This document shows positions 26,096 through 35,488 of a stretch of 64,000 bases of DNA, piece by piece (the first letter of the stretch is position 1; each line of letters begins with the position of its first letter). The stretch is taken from positions 234,196 through 298,195 of the forward strand of contig JBKBNY010000007.1 in NCBI GenBank assembly GCA_046295175.1. The letters run 5' to 3'. The notes beneath the pieces are model-generated. The model was not told the DNA's origin. It did not search any database and saw nothing but the letters and a program-made list of their open reading frames with translations. This stretch comes from JALOLV01 sp046295175. Lineage in GTDB: Bacteria; Bacteroidota; Bacteroidia; Cytophagales; Spirosomataceae. Position numbers and translations under genes: made by a program.

Positions 26096-26566
26096 CTATT
26101 TTCTTCTTACAAATACCAGATATGAGTTTGCCTCGTAGGTGAGGTTGAGCTGGTCGTAAGTCGTGCTATTCTGATTACTCATGTAGTAATTATAGGCTTT
26201 CTGGAAATTCTCTTTAAAATCCGAATCAGCTTGGGTTTCGTAAGGTTTATTCAGAATCTGTAAATCTGTAATCCTGAAATCCCCCATCCATGTATTTGCA
26301 GTACTCTCCTTGGGTGTCGTACTGATTTTACCGTTTCCTATCAACAAATTGATACGAGTAGAAAAAGTATTGTCTTCTTGAACCGTAAATCGGTAAATGC
26401 TCTTATCGTAATCAAACTCTGGGCAGATAATACACCTATAATCGGCCAAATGGCTAAAGTTTCCAACGTATCGCCACTCGCCTGTAAGATTGGCAGGCTC
26501 GATTTGCTTTACTTGGCAAGCCAGTAAATAAATAGCCGATACCAAAATAGCCATAAAAGATTTCAT
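26096..26566 (-). CDS. Hypothetical lipoprotein
   Basis: 156 residues with a lipoprotein signal: MKSFMAILVSAIYLLACQVK, lipobox LLAC with Cys17. The mature part contains LTGEWRYVGNFSHLADYRCI and DNTFSTRINLLIGNGKI, the kind of beta-strand spacing seen in lipocalin/META-like Bacteroidota lipoproteins; the family is not certain. Two further Cys (RCIIC) may form a disulfide or bind metal. It converges with the small lipoprotein gene. Confidence 0.7.
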   Translation of the reverse strand: MKSFMAILVSAIYLLACQVKQIEPANLTGEWRYVGNFSHLADYRCIICPEFDYDKSIYRFTVQEDNTFSTRINLLIGNGKISTTPKESTANTWMGDFRITDLQILNKPYETQADSDFKENFQKAYNYYMSNQNSTTYDQLNLTYEANSYLVFVRRK

Positions 26567-26822
26567 GTTGATTGTTTTTATTAATGATTCAAGTTACATA
26601 TAAATAGTTGGAACTCAGCAGAATAATTCATTTTAGCACTCAATAAAACACCGTTCTATCAAACCTTAGTCTTTTTATTATTCCGCTGATTCGAGATTCC
26701 TATCTCGAACCCCAATGATTAGGTTTCCAAACCGAATCTAAAAAACATACATTACAATATTTCTTGAATATTAAGAAATCGTTAAGTATATTTGGAAAAC
26801 TTCATATATAACCAAAGAAAAT

Positions 26823-27785
26823 ATGCTTAGCCGAGTTGCTGATTCGATTTACTGGATAAATCGTTATATCGAACGTGCCGAGAATTACGCACGTTTTGTG
26901 AGTGTGAATCTTAATCTTGCACTCGATGCTCCAGGTTTATTGACCGAGCAATGGGAGCCGCTCATCATTGCCACTGCCGATAACTACGGCTTCTATGAAT
27001 GCAATGAGCAAGCAACCCGCAATAATGTCATCGACTACATGACATTTGACAAGCGGAATCCTAATTCTATTTACAACTGCTTGGCATACGCTCGCGAGAA
27101 TGCCCGAACCATCCGTGAGAGTATTACCAAAGAAATGTGGGAGCACCTGAATGTACTTTACCTCAAAATCAGAGATACGGCTTCGGCAAAAGACTGGGAA
27201 TTAGACAGACTTCAACAGTTTTTTGAAGATATAAAGACTGGCTGCCAAATGTTTTGGGGGATTGTTGACTCGACTGTCACCCGCAACGAAGGTTTCCATT
27301 TTGGGCGTTTGGGGCGTTTTCTCGAAAGGGCCGATAAAACCAGCCGCTTTTTGGATGTGCGGTATTTTACCCTCCTACCCGAACAAAAAGCAGGTGGCTC
27401 GCCCGAAGAACTACTTATCTGGACCTCGGTTCTGAAATCGGTCAGTGCGTTCAATATGTACCGCCAGCAATTCAGAGCCATCAATCCATCAAATATTGTG
27501 GAGTTTTTGGTATTAGACAAGGCGTTTCCGCGTTCGATGTACTATTCGTTACGCCAAGCTGAGCTATCGCTTTATGCAATCTCGGGCAGACAAATGGTAG
27601 AAGGATACTCAAACCAAGCCGAAAAAAGATTGAGTAGATTGCGGAATGAACTCGAATTTACCGAAATCGAGGATATTTTTGCCAAGCAACTACATCCGTA
27701 CTTAGACGAATTCCAGATTAAGAATAACAAGGTCGCCACTGCGATTTTTGAAGAATATTTTGCCTTGAAATTGGTAGAGGCTTAA
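26823..27785 (+). CDS. Alpha-E (DUF403) domain protein
   Basis: 320 residues starting MLSRVADSIYWINRYIERAE, the diagnostic opening of the alpha-E/DUF403 family. Further family blocks are FGRLGRFLERADKTSRFLDV and FPRSMYYSLRQAELSL. The fold is all-helical. In most genomes alpha-E proteins stand beside a circularly permuted ATP-grasp protein and a transglutaminase-like protein and are thought to act in peptide tagging or modification; neither is present here. Cytosolic. It starts after a 256-bp leader region without an obvious promoter match. Confidence 0.9.
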   Translation: MLSRVADSIYWINRYIERAENYARFVSVNLNLALDAPGLLTEQWEPLIIATADNYGFYECNEQATRNNVIDYMTFDKRNPNSIYNCLAYARENARTIRESITKEMWEHLNVLYLKIRDTASAKDWELDRLQQFFEDIKTGCQMFWGIVDSTVTRNEGFHFGRLGRFLERADKTSRFLDVRYFTLLPEQKAGGSPEELLIWTSVLKSVSAFNMYRQQFRAINPSNIVEFLVLDKAFPRSMYYSLRQAELSLYAISGRQMVEGYSNQAEKRLSRLRNELEFTEIEDIFAKQLHPYLDEFQIKNNKVATAIFEEYFALKLVEA

Positions 27786-27794
27786 AAATCAGCT

Positions 27795-27822
27795 ATCCAC
27801 TGACACAATGTTGTCAGTGGAT
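27795..27822 (+). terminator. Hairpin after the alpha-E gene
   Basis: ATCCACTGACA and TGTCAGTGGAT with a 6-nt loop, 9 bp after the stop. There is no good T-run, so it may be a weak terminator or a transcript-stabilising hairpin before the DUF6157 gene. Confidence 0.5.
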
Positions 27823-27851
27823 GGATTTAGATTTGCCGAAAAACATTCATT

Positions 27852-28265
27852 ATGAAATTGCATACGACCAATTACATCAACACCTTCATCGAAGTATCAG
27901 ATGACTGCCCGACCACCGTTGGCGAGATTCCGCCACAAAAAGGAGAAGCCAAAACGGTTGCTAATATTCAATTTGACTTAGTAAAGAAAAATCCGTACAA
28001 GTTTACTTCTGACGATGTATTTTTCAAGGTTTTTGCAGAGCGAAACGACCTCACCGAGAGCGAGTACCCAGCAGCACGCGAGAAGTTTTTCTCGAAAGGG
28101 CAGCCATGTTTTAGGGCTTCGCCGCTAACAAAAAGGTACGGATGGGGTGTACACAGCGACCAAAACGGCAAAATTGCGATTTATGGTTGCGAAACTGCCG
28201 AATACCAAAAATTACAGAAAGATTCCAGCCTAAAAGTCGTAAAAGCGATGAAATCGAGTAGATAG
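27852..28265 (+). CDS. DUF6157-family protein
   Basis: 137 residues, cytosolic, no membrane segments. The order TTNYINTFIEVSDDCP, FDLVKKNPYKFTSDDVFFKV, then GQPCFRASPLTKRYGWGVH and ETAEYQKL is that of the DUF6157 family of unknown function. Full length. It ends 3 bp before the stop of the convergent GGGP-synthase gene. Confidence 0.65.
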   Translation: MKLHTTNYINTFIEVSDDCPTTVGEIPPQKGEAKTVANIQFDLVKKNPYKFTSDDVFFKVFAERNDLTESEYPAAREKFFSKGQPCFRASPLTKRYGWGVHSDQNGKIAIYGCETAEYQKLQKDSSLKVVKAMKSSR

Positions 28266-28268
28266 GAT

Positions 28269-29030
28269 TTATTCGGGAATCGCTACGCTGAATGAGCGAA
28301 CTACTTGGGCGATTTTGGGCAGTAAGTCGGGGGTTTTCTCAAATGCATTGCCAATCACGATGACATCGGCACCTGCTTCGAGTGCTTGATAGGCTTTTTC
28401 GGGAGAATTAATGCCACCACCTACAATGAGCGGACACTCGATTGCTTGGCTCACCTTGTTTATCATTTTTTGCGATACAGGGTTCATCGCTCCACTGCCG
28501 CCGTCTAAATAAATCAGTTTCATACCGAGCATCTCGCCCGCCAAGGCCGTACAAACCGCAATATCGGTTTTATCGTGCGGAATCGGCGTGGTATTGCTGA
28601 TATACGAAACCGTCGTTTGGCGGCCGCTATCTACCAAAATATAGCCAGTCGAAAGAATCTCCAGTCCGCTTTTGCGGAGCATCGGAGCGGCAATCACGTG
28701 CTGGCCGATGAGGTATTCGGGATTACGCCCCGAAATCAACGAAAGTAACAAAATGGCATCGGCAGTAGGCTCGATGTGCAGGCTATTACCCGGAAAAATG
28801 ATAACGGGTATTTGTGTATGTTGGCGAATCTCAGCAATCATTTCGGGCATGATATTGTTGCTGATGAGGCTTCCGCCAACCAAAAAGAAATCAACTTGGT
28901 TTTGGGTACAGATTCTCAAAAAATCGGCAAAGCTATTCATCTCGACCTTATCGGGGTCGAGCAAAACAGCCAAAGATTTCTTTTGTAATCTTTTGAATGT
29001 CAGTAATTTATCAAGAATCTGCTTTTGCAT
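28269..29030 (-). CDS. Geranylgeranylglyceryl/heptaprenylglyceryl phosphate synthase family
   Basis: 253 residues of a TIM-barrel prenyltransferase. Family motifs are LAVLLDPDKVEM (phosphate loop), FFLVGGSLIS, IIFPGNSLHI, LIYLDGGSGAMNP and CPLIVGGGINSPEKA with VIVIGNAFEK at the end. Known members transfer a C20 or longer prenyl group to glycerol-1-phosphate, a step of archaeal-type ether lipids; bacterial homologues in Bacteroidota are established as a group, but their product in vivo is unclear. Length is normal. It overlaps the upstream 133-residue membrane protein by 20 bp and is likely co-transcribed with it. Confidence 0.9.
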   Translation of the reverse strand: MQKQILDKLLTFKRLQKKSLAVLLDPDKVEMNSFADFLRICTQNQVDFFLVGGSLISNNIMPEMIAEIRQHTQIPVIIFPGNSLHIEPTADAILLLSLISGRNPEYLIGQHVIAAPMLRKSGLEILSTGYILVDSGRQTTVSYISNTTPIPHDKTDIAVCTALAGEMLGMKLIYLDGGSGAMNPVSQKMINKVSQAIECPLIVGGGINSPEKAYQALEAGADVIVIGNAFEKTPDLLPKIAQVVRSFSVAIPE

Positions 29031-29412
29031 TTTGATTTGTTAGGTGGTCAATCACATCCATTAATTTCTCACGTGCAATCGTCAACAGCAGGGTTGTGGC
29101 AGCACCTTTTACGGCAGACCAAATGATAGATTCGCCCTCGTCGTCATCTTCTTTGATGGGTTTGGGCAAATCAGTATTTTTTTCTTTTGAAGATGGCAAC
29201 AAAAACTCTGTTATGGCATAGGCCGCCACGATAACTCCACCAATGACCAAGGCATTTTTGCCGACTTTTTTCAAATCGCCAATTTGTGTCTCGATGGCTT
29301 CGAGGTATTTATCAACCGACTCCTGCAAAGCTTCTTTGCGTTCGGTACGATTCCCAGTTGTTTTTGGAGGAACAATCGGAACTCTAACAGGTTTTTCTCT
29401 TAATTTACTCAT
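29011..29412 (-). CDS. Small membrane protein of unknown function
   Basis: 133 residues from the ATG at 29412 (MSKLREKPVRVPIVPP); the open frame extends to 29529 but the upstream part crosses a repeat. A basic N-terminal tail is followed by a helix with KYLEAIETQIGDLKKV, one membrane span (ALVIGGVIVAAYAITEFLL), an acidic segment (KEDDDEGES) and a second hydrophobic stretch (VKGAATTLLLTIA). Topology recalls holin-like or phage-shock-like small proteins but no family is recognised. Its 3' end overlaps the GGGP-synthase gene by 20 bp. Confidence 0.65.
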   Translation of the reverse strand: MSKLREKPVRVPIVPPKTTGNRTERKEALQESVDKYLEAIETQIGDLKKVGKNALVIGGVIVAAYAITEFLLPSSKEKNTDLPKPIKEDDDEGESIIWSAVKGAATTLLLTIAREKLMDVIDHLTNQNAKADS

Positions 29413-29516
29413 CTCCCAAGCAATTTTGCTCAAAATTACCAAAAAATGAGTTTCAGAACGATAAATTGTCGATAAATAAAGTGAGAAGGTAATATTGGGG
29501 GGATTTGTAAATGTAA

Positions 29517-29834
29517 TTTTATTAGTCAAGATGACTATTAATGGGTATCACTGGCCAAGAGGCAGTTGTGTGGGCAGTCTGGAGACTGCTATTATACTGA
29601 GGTCGAAGACGCATTGCTTCGCAATAAGTCTTCGACCAGTGGGAGGATACCAACTCAAAGTCAATGATTTTAAAGGAGGAGTAGGAGTTGAATATCAAGG
29701 CATTATGAATGATATTCAACAAAACCCCCGCTGGTTTGAGACTCCCATCCCAAACCAAAATGATAAGGTTTCCAAACCTCAGAATAGCATTACTATACAA
29801 TTGCCAAGAGGTGAGCGATGGCGGGTTGAATATT
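29517..29834. repeat. Hairpin-rich interspersed repeat (copy A)
   Basis: This stretch begins with a block (29517-29566, core GATGACTATTAATGGGTATC) that recurs at 42368-42420, and later has a 64-bp block (29729-29792) that recurs at 41737-41800. Between them are hairpins GCAGTC-TGGA-GACTGC (29574-29589), GGTCGAAGAC...GTCTTCGACC with an inner ATTGC-TTC-GCAAT (29601-29637), and GTTGAATATC...GATATTCAAC (29687-29720); within the second block are GGTTTG...CAAACC (29733-29756) and AGGTTT-CC-AAACCT (29766-29779). It closes with GAGCGATGGCGGG, shared with 44849. No protein-coding signal; the open frames here are chance. The flanks of the RAYT at 44 kb look related. Confidence 0.65.
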
Positions 29835-29874
29835 GCATCTGTATTTTTAAGTTTTCGCAGACATAAAACACACA

Positions 29875-29914
29875 AAACCCCGAAATATACCAAATTTGTA
29901 CATATTCGGGGTTC
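29875..29914. terminator. Hairpin downstream of the 1749-residue gene
   Basis: AACCCCGAAATAT pairs with ATATTCGGGGTT (one bulged base). It lies about 125 bp past the stop of the large repeat gene on the minus strand. Sequence between 29915 and 30037 shows nothing else. Confidence 0.5.
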
Positions 29915-30037
29915 ATTTATTGCAACTCATTCATTATCAGGATATTATAGCAACAAAGAAAAGCCTAAAAAGATGAATAATTTGGGTAGATTATTCTCTG
30001 TGAGGCTTTATATTCTCTATATCTCTGGTAAAACAAC

Positions 30038-33000
30038 TCAATTCGTAATCCCACCACAACCATCAATATGAGCCTTGAAAACCGAACCACTTTTCGCTTC
30101 AAAACCTGGTTGTAGAAGAATTGATTTACCCGAATCGAGTGTTAGTTTTCCACCGTTATTGACTGTTACGGTTTGGGTTGTTATCACGCCTGATGATTCT
30201 TTGTAAAGGGTAGAACCGCTATTAAGGGTGGCTAAATAATTTGTCAAAGTAGGCGGACAAGGTATTGTACCTATCGAAATAACCGCACTTCCTGTATTCG
30301 TACCTGACGGACAGCTACTTGTCATACTCGAAATCGTAATGGTTTGGGCAGAAGGTAAAGTGAGCAATGCAGTATAAATATTTCCTGTAAAACTAATCGA
30401 GGATGGAATACTAAAACTACTTCCGTTGCTCAAATTCAACGTAATGGGGGGAGTGCCACCTAATATTTCGATATCTAAGGTAAAATTGGTATTAGCCACT
30501 ACCGTTTGGTTTTGATTAGGCAAAATATTAGCCGCCGTATTGCCTATACCTAACTTTTTGGTTAGGGTAGTAGTACCCGTAAAATTAGCACAACCGAAGG
30601 TAGAAGTATGGGTAATTGTAACCGTATAAATGCCACTATTAACGGGTTGTAGATTAGTAAGAACTGGATTTTTGGCTGTACTACTAAATCCATTTGGACC
30701 TGTCCATGAGTAGGTCGAATTATTACTGAAATCGCCTGTATTGGTATATGGCAAAAAGGTTATTGCTCCACCGGGACATTGAAAAGTGGTCGAAGTATTG
30801 TCTAAAATTGGTGTAATGGTATTTGTTGAGGTAAGAACTATTGATTTAGTATAAGTTCCCGCACACGACCCAGTTACTACCGCAGTGAGTGAGTAAGTGC
30901 CATTATTAGCAGCCTGAAAATTAGTTATTCGTGGTACTGCTTCTGTACTACTAAACCCATTGGGTCCAGTCCATGAATAGGAATTTATTGTAGGGAATAT
31001 TGGATTAAATCCCGTGACTAAATCCACATCCGAGCCATTACAGAAAGTAAATGCAGCAGTAGGCGAACCAACTCTACGACCAAATATATTCATGGTAGCA
31101 TTGCTAACTGTTATCGTTCGTGTAGAAGAAGCTGTACCAGTACATGAGCCACCAAAAGTAACTGTTACGGTGTAAATTCCCGAATCGCTCGCTTGGGCAT
31201 TGGATAACAGAGGCGTTGCACTTGTACTACTGAATCCATTTGGTCCAGTCCAGTTGTATGAATAAGTTACACCCAATGGGTTTGAATTAAATGTTGTATA
31301 AAGTTCTACATTAGTTCCCGAACAAAAGGTAGTCGAAGTAGTTCCTGCTCCTTGAATACGACTTAGTGCCGTTGTAGTTGTCGGGCAAGGCTGATTCACT
31401 GTAATTACTGCACTTCCTGTACCTGTCCCAGCCCCGCACGAACTCGTAATGCTTGAAATCGAAAGCGTTTGAGAACTTGAAAGAGAGGTACTCACAGGTA
31501 AAACATTCCCAAGATTTCCGTTTGAGCCATTGAAAACATAAGAAGAACCATTACTCAAAGTCATAGAAATTGGAAATGTTCCGCCTAATAATTCAATATT
31601 TAATGTGAAATTGGTATTGGCATTGACCGTTTGGTCTTGTCCTGCCAAAATATTAGCTGCTGTATTGCCGATAGATAATTTGGTTGTATTGGTAACACTT
31701 CCCGATGCCGCACAACCAGAGGTAGAAGGATAATTTGTTGTAAGTGTATAAATACCCGAATTGATAGGTTGGAGGTTGTTAATTACTTGACTTCCCGATG
31801 TACTCGAAAATCCATTAGGCCCTGTCCAGCTATACGTTGTTCCTGTACTATAACTTTGATTTGTTACATTTGCAAATAAGGTAATACTTCCACCACCACA
31901 TTGAACAGTATGTGTACTTGCTCCAATAGAATGAACCGAGTTTCCAACCGATAGATTTGTGGTTGATGTATAAGTGCCTGCACAAGACCCACCGCTTACA
32001 ACTACAGTTAAGCTATAAACTCCTGCATTAACAGCTTGAAAATTAGCTATTTGAGGCAAAATAGCTGTGCTACTAAATCCATTCGGTCCAGTCCAATTAT
32101 AAGATGTGATTGTACCGCTACTTGGTGTATTTGGATACAATTCAATATTTGACCCACTACAAAATGTAAATGAATTTGATGATTGCCCTGTTCTTCGGGC
32201 AAATAAACTTGCCTGAAAATTGGCAATCGTAATATTTATCGTTGCCGTAACTGTACCTGCACAAGGGTTTCCAAAATTGACTGTGAGTGTATAAACTCCA
32301 CCATTGGCAGCTGTTACATTACTTATCAGAGGAATTGCTGCTGTACTATTAAATCCATTCGGTCCTGCCCAATTATAAGAATTAGGCAGGGTGTAAACTG
32401 GATTGGTAGAAGCAATAAATAATTCGACATTAGTTCCCGGACAATATATGATTGAATTAGCCCCTCCTTGATTCCTCGCTAAAAGTGTTACTGATTTTGT
32501 ATTAGTCAATGTGGCAGTGGCGGTTACCGTACTAATTACCCCACAGACTAAATAACCAACCGAAACACTATAAGTACCTGCTGGAGCATTGGTTACTATC
32601 GGATTTGCTAATGTACTCGAAAAACTGCCTGGCCCCGACCATGAGTAAGAGGTAATTTGGGAAGTTACTAAATTTGGAAGAGATAGTATGACATTCGTCC
32701 CTGCACATTGATTATTTCCTGTTGCATTCGTGATTTGCTCTGTAAATCTAATGGTTGTAGTCGTTGGGGCAGTTTCATAGGCAAGGTTGGTGGTAGCTGT
32801 AACCGTTGCTGGACAACTGCCTCCAATATTGACTGTTAAAGTATAGATTCCAATACTTGATGCAGAAACACTCGGTATGATTGCCCTCGATTGATTGCTC
32901 GTAAAGCCATTTGGACCTGTCCATGAATAGGTATCAATATTTGTTAATGCAAGCGTCGGAGCGAATGAAACAGGTGAATCATTACAAAACGCACTGGCTC

Positions 33001-35287
33001 CAACTGTTCCGATTGCGACAGTAGGCGGATTGGTATTTATTGTTGTTGTTACAGAGACAGAACCTGTACAGCCATCGGTATAATTTACATTTAAAGTATA
33101 AGTACCCAATTTTGAAGCATCAATATTACTGATGGTCGGAGCAATGTCATTACTCGTAAAACCATTGGGTCCTGACCATGAATAAGTAGCTTGATAATAA
33201 TTAGAAGTTGCTGGACTTGCAAAGAGTTTGACATTATTGCCCAAACAAACCGAGCGATTATCGCTTGCGGGGTCGATATTTACTCTGTTGAGCCCAAAAG
33301 GAAGAACAGTAGTATTTGAAAAGGTAAGATTTGCCGCCCTTGTTATGGTTGCAGGGCATTCTCCACCCATATCAATCGTGGCATAATAATAACCCGAATT
33401 CGCTGCCGTAGCATTCACAATTTGCGGACTGAGAGCAGTTGATGAAAATCCATTCGGACCTGTCCATGAAATATTATTGATGATGCTTCCGCCTGTTTGA
33501 GCGATTAGTTCGACCGTTGAACCCAAGCAATTTGATGTTCCGGTAGTATTATTAAACTTAATTCGTCTTGATGTAACGCTAAATGAAGGTTGAGTAGATA
33601 GCGTCAATGTTGCCGATGAGGTGGCAGTGCCTACACAACCACTTGTAAATGTTGCCGTTACGCTATAAACTCCTTCGTTGGCAGCAGAAACATTGTTTAT
33701 TCTCGGTACTCTTTGGGTACTTGTAAATCCATTTGGTCCTGTCCATGAATAGGTACCGAAGGTGTTATTAGAATTGGCAGTATTAAGATTTGGTGTCATC
33801 GAAACCGTACTTCCACTACAAAAAGCAGTTCCTACTGAGTTTAAATTCGTAAATGAAATACTTGAAATCGACGGTGCGGCGTTGTGTCCGACAAATAGAG
33901 AGTTCGAGACGGTAGCGGTAGCGGTTGGATTACAAGCATTGCCAGTTCCCGTAATAGTCAAATAATAAATTCCAGCTTTGGCAGCACTAAAATTCGGAAT
34001 CTTTGGCGTAGCAAGTGAACTGCTAAAACCATTGGGTCCGGTCCAATTATAAGAAATAGTATTATATAAATCGCCGCCAATAGTTCCTATCAAAATAACA
34101 TCAATACCATCACAAAACGAAGATTGTGCCGAAGGCGTAGTACCTCCTGTAAATTCTGATGTAGATACGATAGACACATTTATTATAGGGTTAGTGGTAG
34201 AAGGAATACGAGGTACTGTAACCGTTCGGGTAAAGACATCATTGCATCCTGCACCCGAAATCGTACCTGTAAAAGTGTATTCGCCTGCTTGCGTAACTTG
34301 TGCCGAAAGTTGATTGCTCGAAAACCCACTTGGACCTGTCCAACTATAATTGGTCAAAGTAGCAGGCGTAAAGGTTGTAGGCATCGAAGCTACAACACTT
34401 ACATTACAATTAAAAGTACGTGTTGTAACACTCGGTGTAGGCACCATAGGTTGAGGGGTTGCATAAACTACCGATGTACCACTACAACCACCACCAAAGA
34501 CCGCTGTCAATTTATAAGTTTTTCTTTCTTGTAAATTATTGATAGTCAACGAACTGGCATTGCTCGTAAATCCATTGTCACCTTCCCATAAATAAGAACT
34601 TACTGTAGCCGAAGCAGGAAAAAGTACAGGTGTAAGTGTTACATTTCCGCCACTGCAAACCAAATTCTGACTAATACCAACCCTCGGCGAGCCAATCGTA
34701 ATCTCATAATTTCTTTTTGAAACAAATACACAAGATGAATTATTAAATGTAATTGTAACTTGATAGTTACCTGCATTGGCAGCATTTACATTCGAGATAG
34801 AAGGTGCTTGAAGCGTACTCGAAAAACCGTTAGGTCCAGTCCATGAATAGGTAACTCCCGAAGTATAATCGGTTGTTGCTTCGAGAGTTATATTATTTCC
34901 TGCACAGAAATTATTGCTTGAATTCAGGTTATCTCCTTGCAAGTAACTTGTTATTGTAACTATCGGGGTAATATTCGTCAAGACAGAAGTAGTGGCTGTA
35001 TAAGTACCCGTTTGCGTACCTGATAAGGTGAGCGTAAGGGTATAAGTACCTTCTACCACATTGGCATTGAGCCTTTGCGGATTTTGGACATTGCTGGTAA
35101 AATTATTGGGTCCTGTCCAGCTATATGCGGCTGTTGTACCACCTGCAAGCACATCATGCGTAGCTGAAAGACTCAAAGTATTTCCATAACAAACAGGAGA
35201 ATTGCTCGAAGCAACCAAATTCGGAAACTGAGCAAAAGCAAAATTAGTGATTGCCGAAAAGATAAATAATAGGATAAGTTTTTTCAT
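30038..35287 (-). CDS. Giant secreted Ig/PKD-like repeat protein, putative adhesin
   Basis: 1749 residues with a signal peptide (MKKLILLFIFSAITNFAFA|Q). Sixteen repeats of about 90 residues follow, each with a YSWTGPNGFSS-like turn, then a conserved P-x-I-x-N, A-x-x-G-x-Y-T-L-T-V strand and a Cys pair bracketing the unit; this matches Ig/PKD-type beta-sandwiches of surface proteins. After repeats 13 and 16 comes an extra module (NTAANIL...TVxANTNFTL). The C-terminus carries SILLQPGFEAKSGSVFKAHI, the 3-coathanger stack tail found in many exported Cytophagales proteins. It is followed upstream by a LytTR gene and is likely cell-surface or secreted; adhesion is inferred. Not an array: no CRISPR features. 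Confidence 0.85.
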   Translation of the reverse strand: MKKLILLFIFSAITNFAFAQFPNLVASSNSPVCYGNTLSLSATHDVLAGGTTAAYSWTGPNNFTSNVQNPQRLNANVVEGTYTLTLTLSGTQTGTYTATTSVLTNITPIVTITSYLQGDNLNSSNNFCAGNNITLEATTDYTSGVTYSWTGPNGFSSTLQAPSISNVNAANAGNYQVTITFNNSSCVFVSKRNYEITIGSPRVGISQNLVCSGGNVTLTPVLFPASATVSSYLWEGDNGFTSNASSLTINNLQERKTYKLTAVFGGGCSGTSVVYATPQPMVPTPSVTTRTFNCNVSVVASMPTTFTPATLTNYSWTGPSGFSSNQLSAQVTQAGEYTFTGTISGAGCNDVFTRTVTVPRIPSTTNPIINVSIVSTSEFTGGTTPSAQSSFCDGIDVILIGTIGGDLYNTISYNWTGPNGFSSSLATPKIPNFSAAKAGIYYLTITGTGNACNPTATATVSNSLFVGHNAAPSISSISFTNLNSVGTAFCSGSTVSMTPNLNTANSNNTFGTYSWTGPNGFTSTQRVPRINNVSAANEGVYSVTATFTSGCVGTATSSATLTLSTQPSFSVTSRRIKFNNTTGTSNCLGSTVELIAQTGGSIINNISWTGPNGFSSTALSPQIVNATAANSGYYYATIDMGGECPATITRAANLTFSNTTVLPFGLNRVNIDPASDNRSVCLGNNVKLFASPATSNYYQATYSWSGPNGFTSNDIAPTISNIDASKLGTYTLNVNYTDGCTGSVSVTTTINTNPPTVAIGTVGASAFCNDSPVSFAPTLALTNIDTYSWTGPNGFTSNQSRAIIPSVSASSIGIYTLTVNIGGSCPATVTATTNLAYETAPTTTTIRFTEQITNATGNNQCAGTNVILSLPNLVTSQITSYSWSGPGSFSSTLANPIVTNAPAGTYSVSVGYLVCGVISTVTATATLTNTKSVTLLARNQGGANSIIYCPGTNVELFIASTNPVYTLPNSYNWAGPNGFNSTAAIPLISNVTAANGGVYTLTVNFGNPCAGTVTATINITIANFQASLFARRTGQSSNSFTFCSGSNIELYPNTPSSGTITSYNWTGPNGFSSTAILPQIANFQAVNAGVYSLTVVVSGGSCAGTYTSTTNLSVGNSVHSIGASTHTVQCGGGSITLFANVTNQSYSTGTTYSWTGPNGFSSTSGSQVINNLQPINSGIYTLTTNYPSTSGCAASGSVTNTTKLSIGNTAANILAGQDQTVNANTNFTLNIELLGGTFPISMTLSNGSSYVFNGSNGNLGNVLPVSTSLSSSQTLSISSITSSCGAGTGTGSAVITVNQPCPTTTTALSRIQGAGTTSTTFCSGTNVELYTTFNSNPLGVTYSYNWTGPNGFSSTSATPLLSNAQASDSGIYTVTVTFGGSCTGTASSTRTITVSNATMNIFGRRVGSPTAAFTFCNGSDVDLVTGFNPIFPTINSYSWTGPNGFSSTEAVPRITNFQAANNGTYSLTAVVTGSCAGTYTKSIVLTSTNTITPILDNTSTTFQCPGGAITFLPYTNTGDFSNNSTYSWTGPNGFSSTAKNPVLTNLQPVNSGIYTVTITHTSTFGCANFTGTTTLTKKLGIGNTAANILPNQNQTVVANTNFTLDIEILGGTPPITLNLSNGSSFSIPSSISFTGNIYTALLTLPSAQTITISSMTSSCPSGTNTGSAVISIGTIPCPPTLTNYLATLNSGSTLYKESSGVITTQTVTVNNGGKLTLDSGKSILLQPGFEAKSGSVFKAHIDGCGGITN

Positions 35288-35488
35288 TTGGGTAGAAAAG
35301 GTTTTGTTTAATTTATTTTTTCAAACAAAATTGAAAATTTACTGATTAATAGGACAAAAAAGCCCTATTACTCTCAAAAAGGTAGTTTTAAAAAAAGTAG
35401 AGAGTTTGGTAGTTGAGCGAAGCCCCAATGAAATTGCGAAACCCATTCCCTCCAACTTCTTCTCTTTCTACCACAAAAGGTCTTTACT

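Noticed and set aside
29495..29893. Two 123-codon open frames on opposite strands
   Set aside because: They run through the hairpin repeats, and the RWFE..NQNDKVSKP peptide is just the repeat translated, also found at 41590-41790; no start context or family.
33762..34534. Plus-strand open frames inside the 1749-residue gene
   Set aside because: They are antisense shadows of the repeat coding sequence without any family resemblance.
30038..35287. Regularly repeated DNA that might be taken for a CRISPR or satellite array
   Set aside because: The period is about 270 bp, the copies are diverged and keep one open frame; they encode protein repeats.
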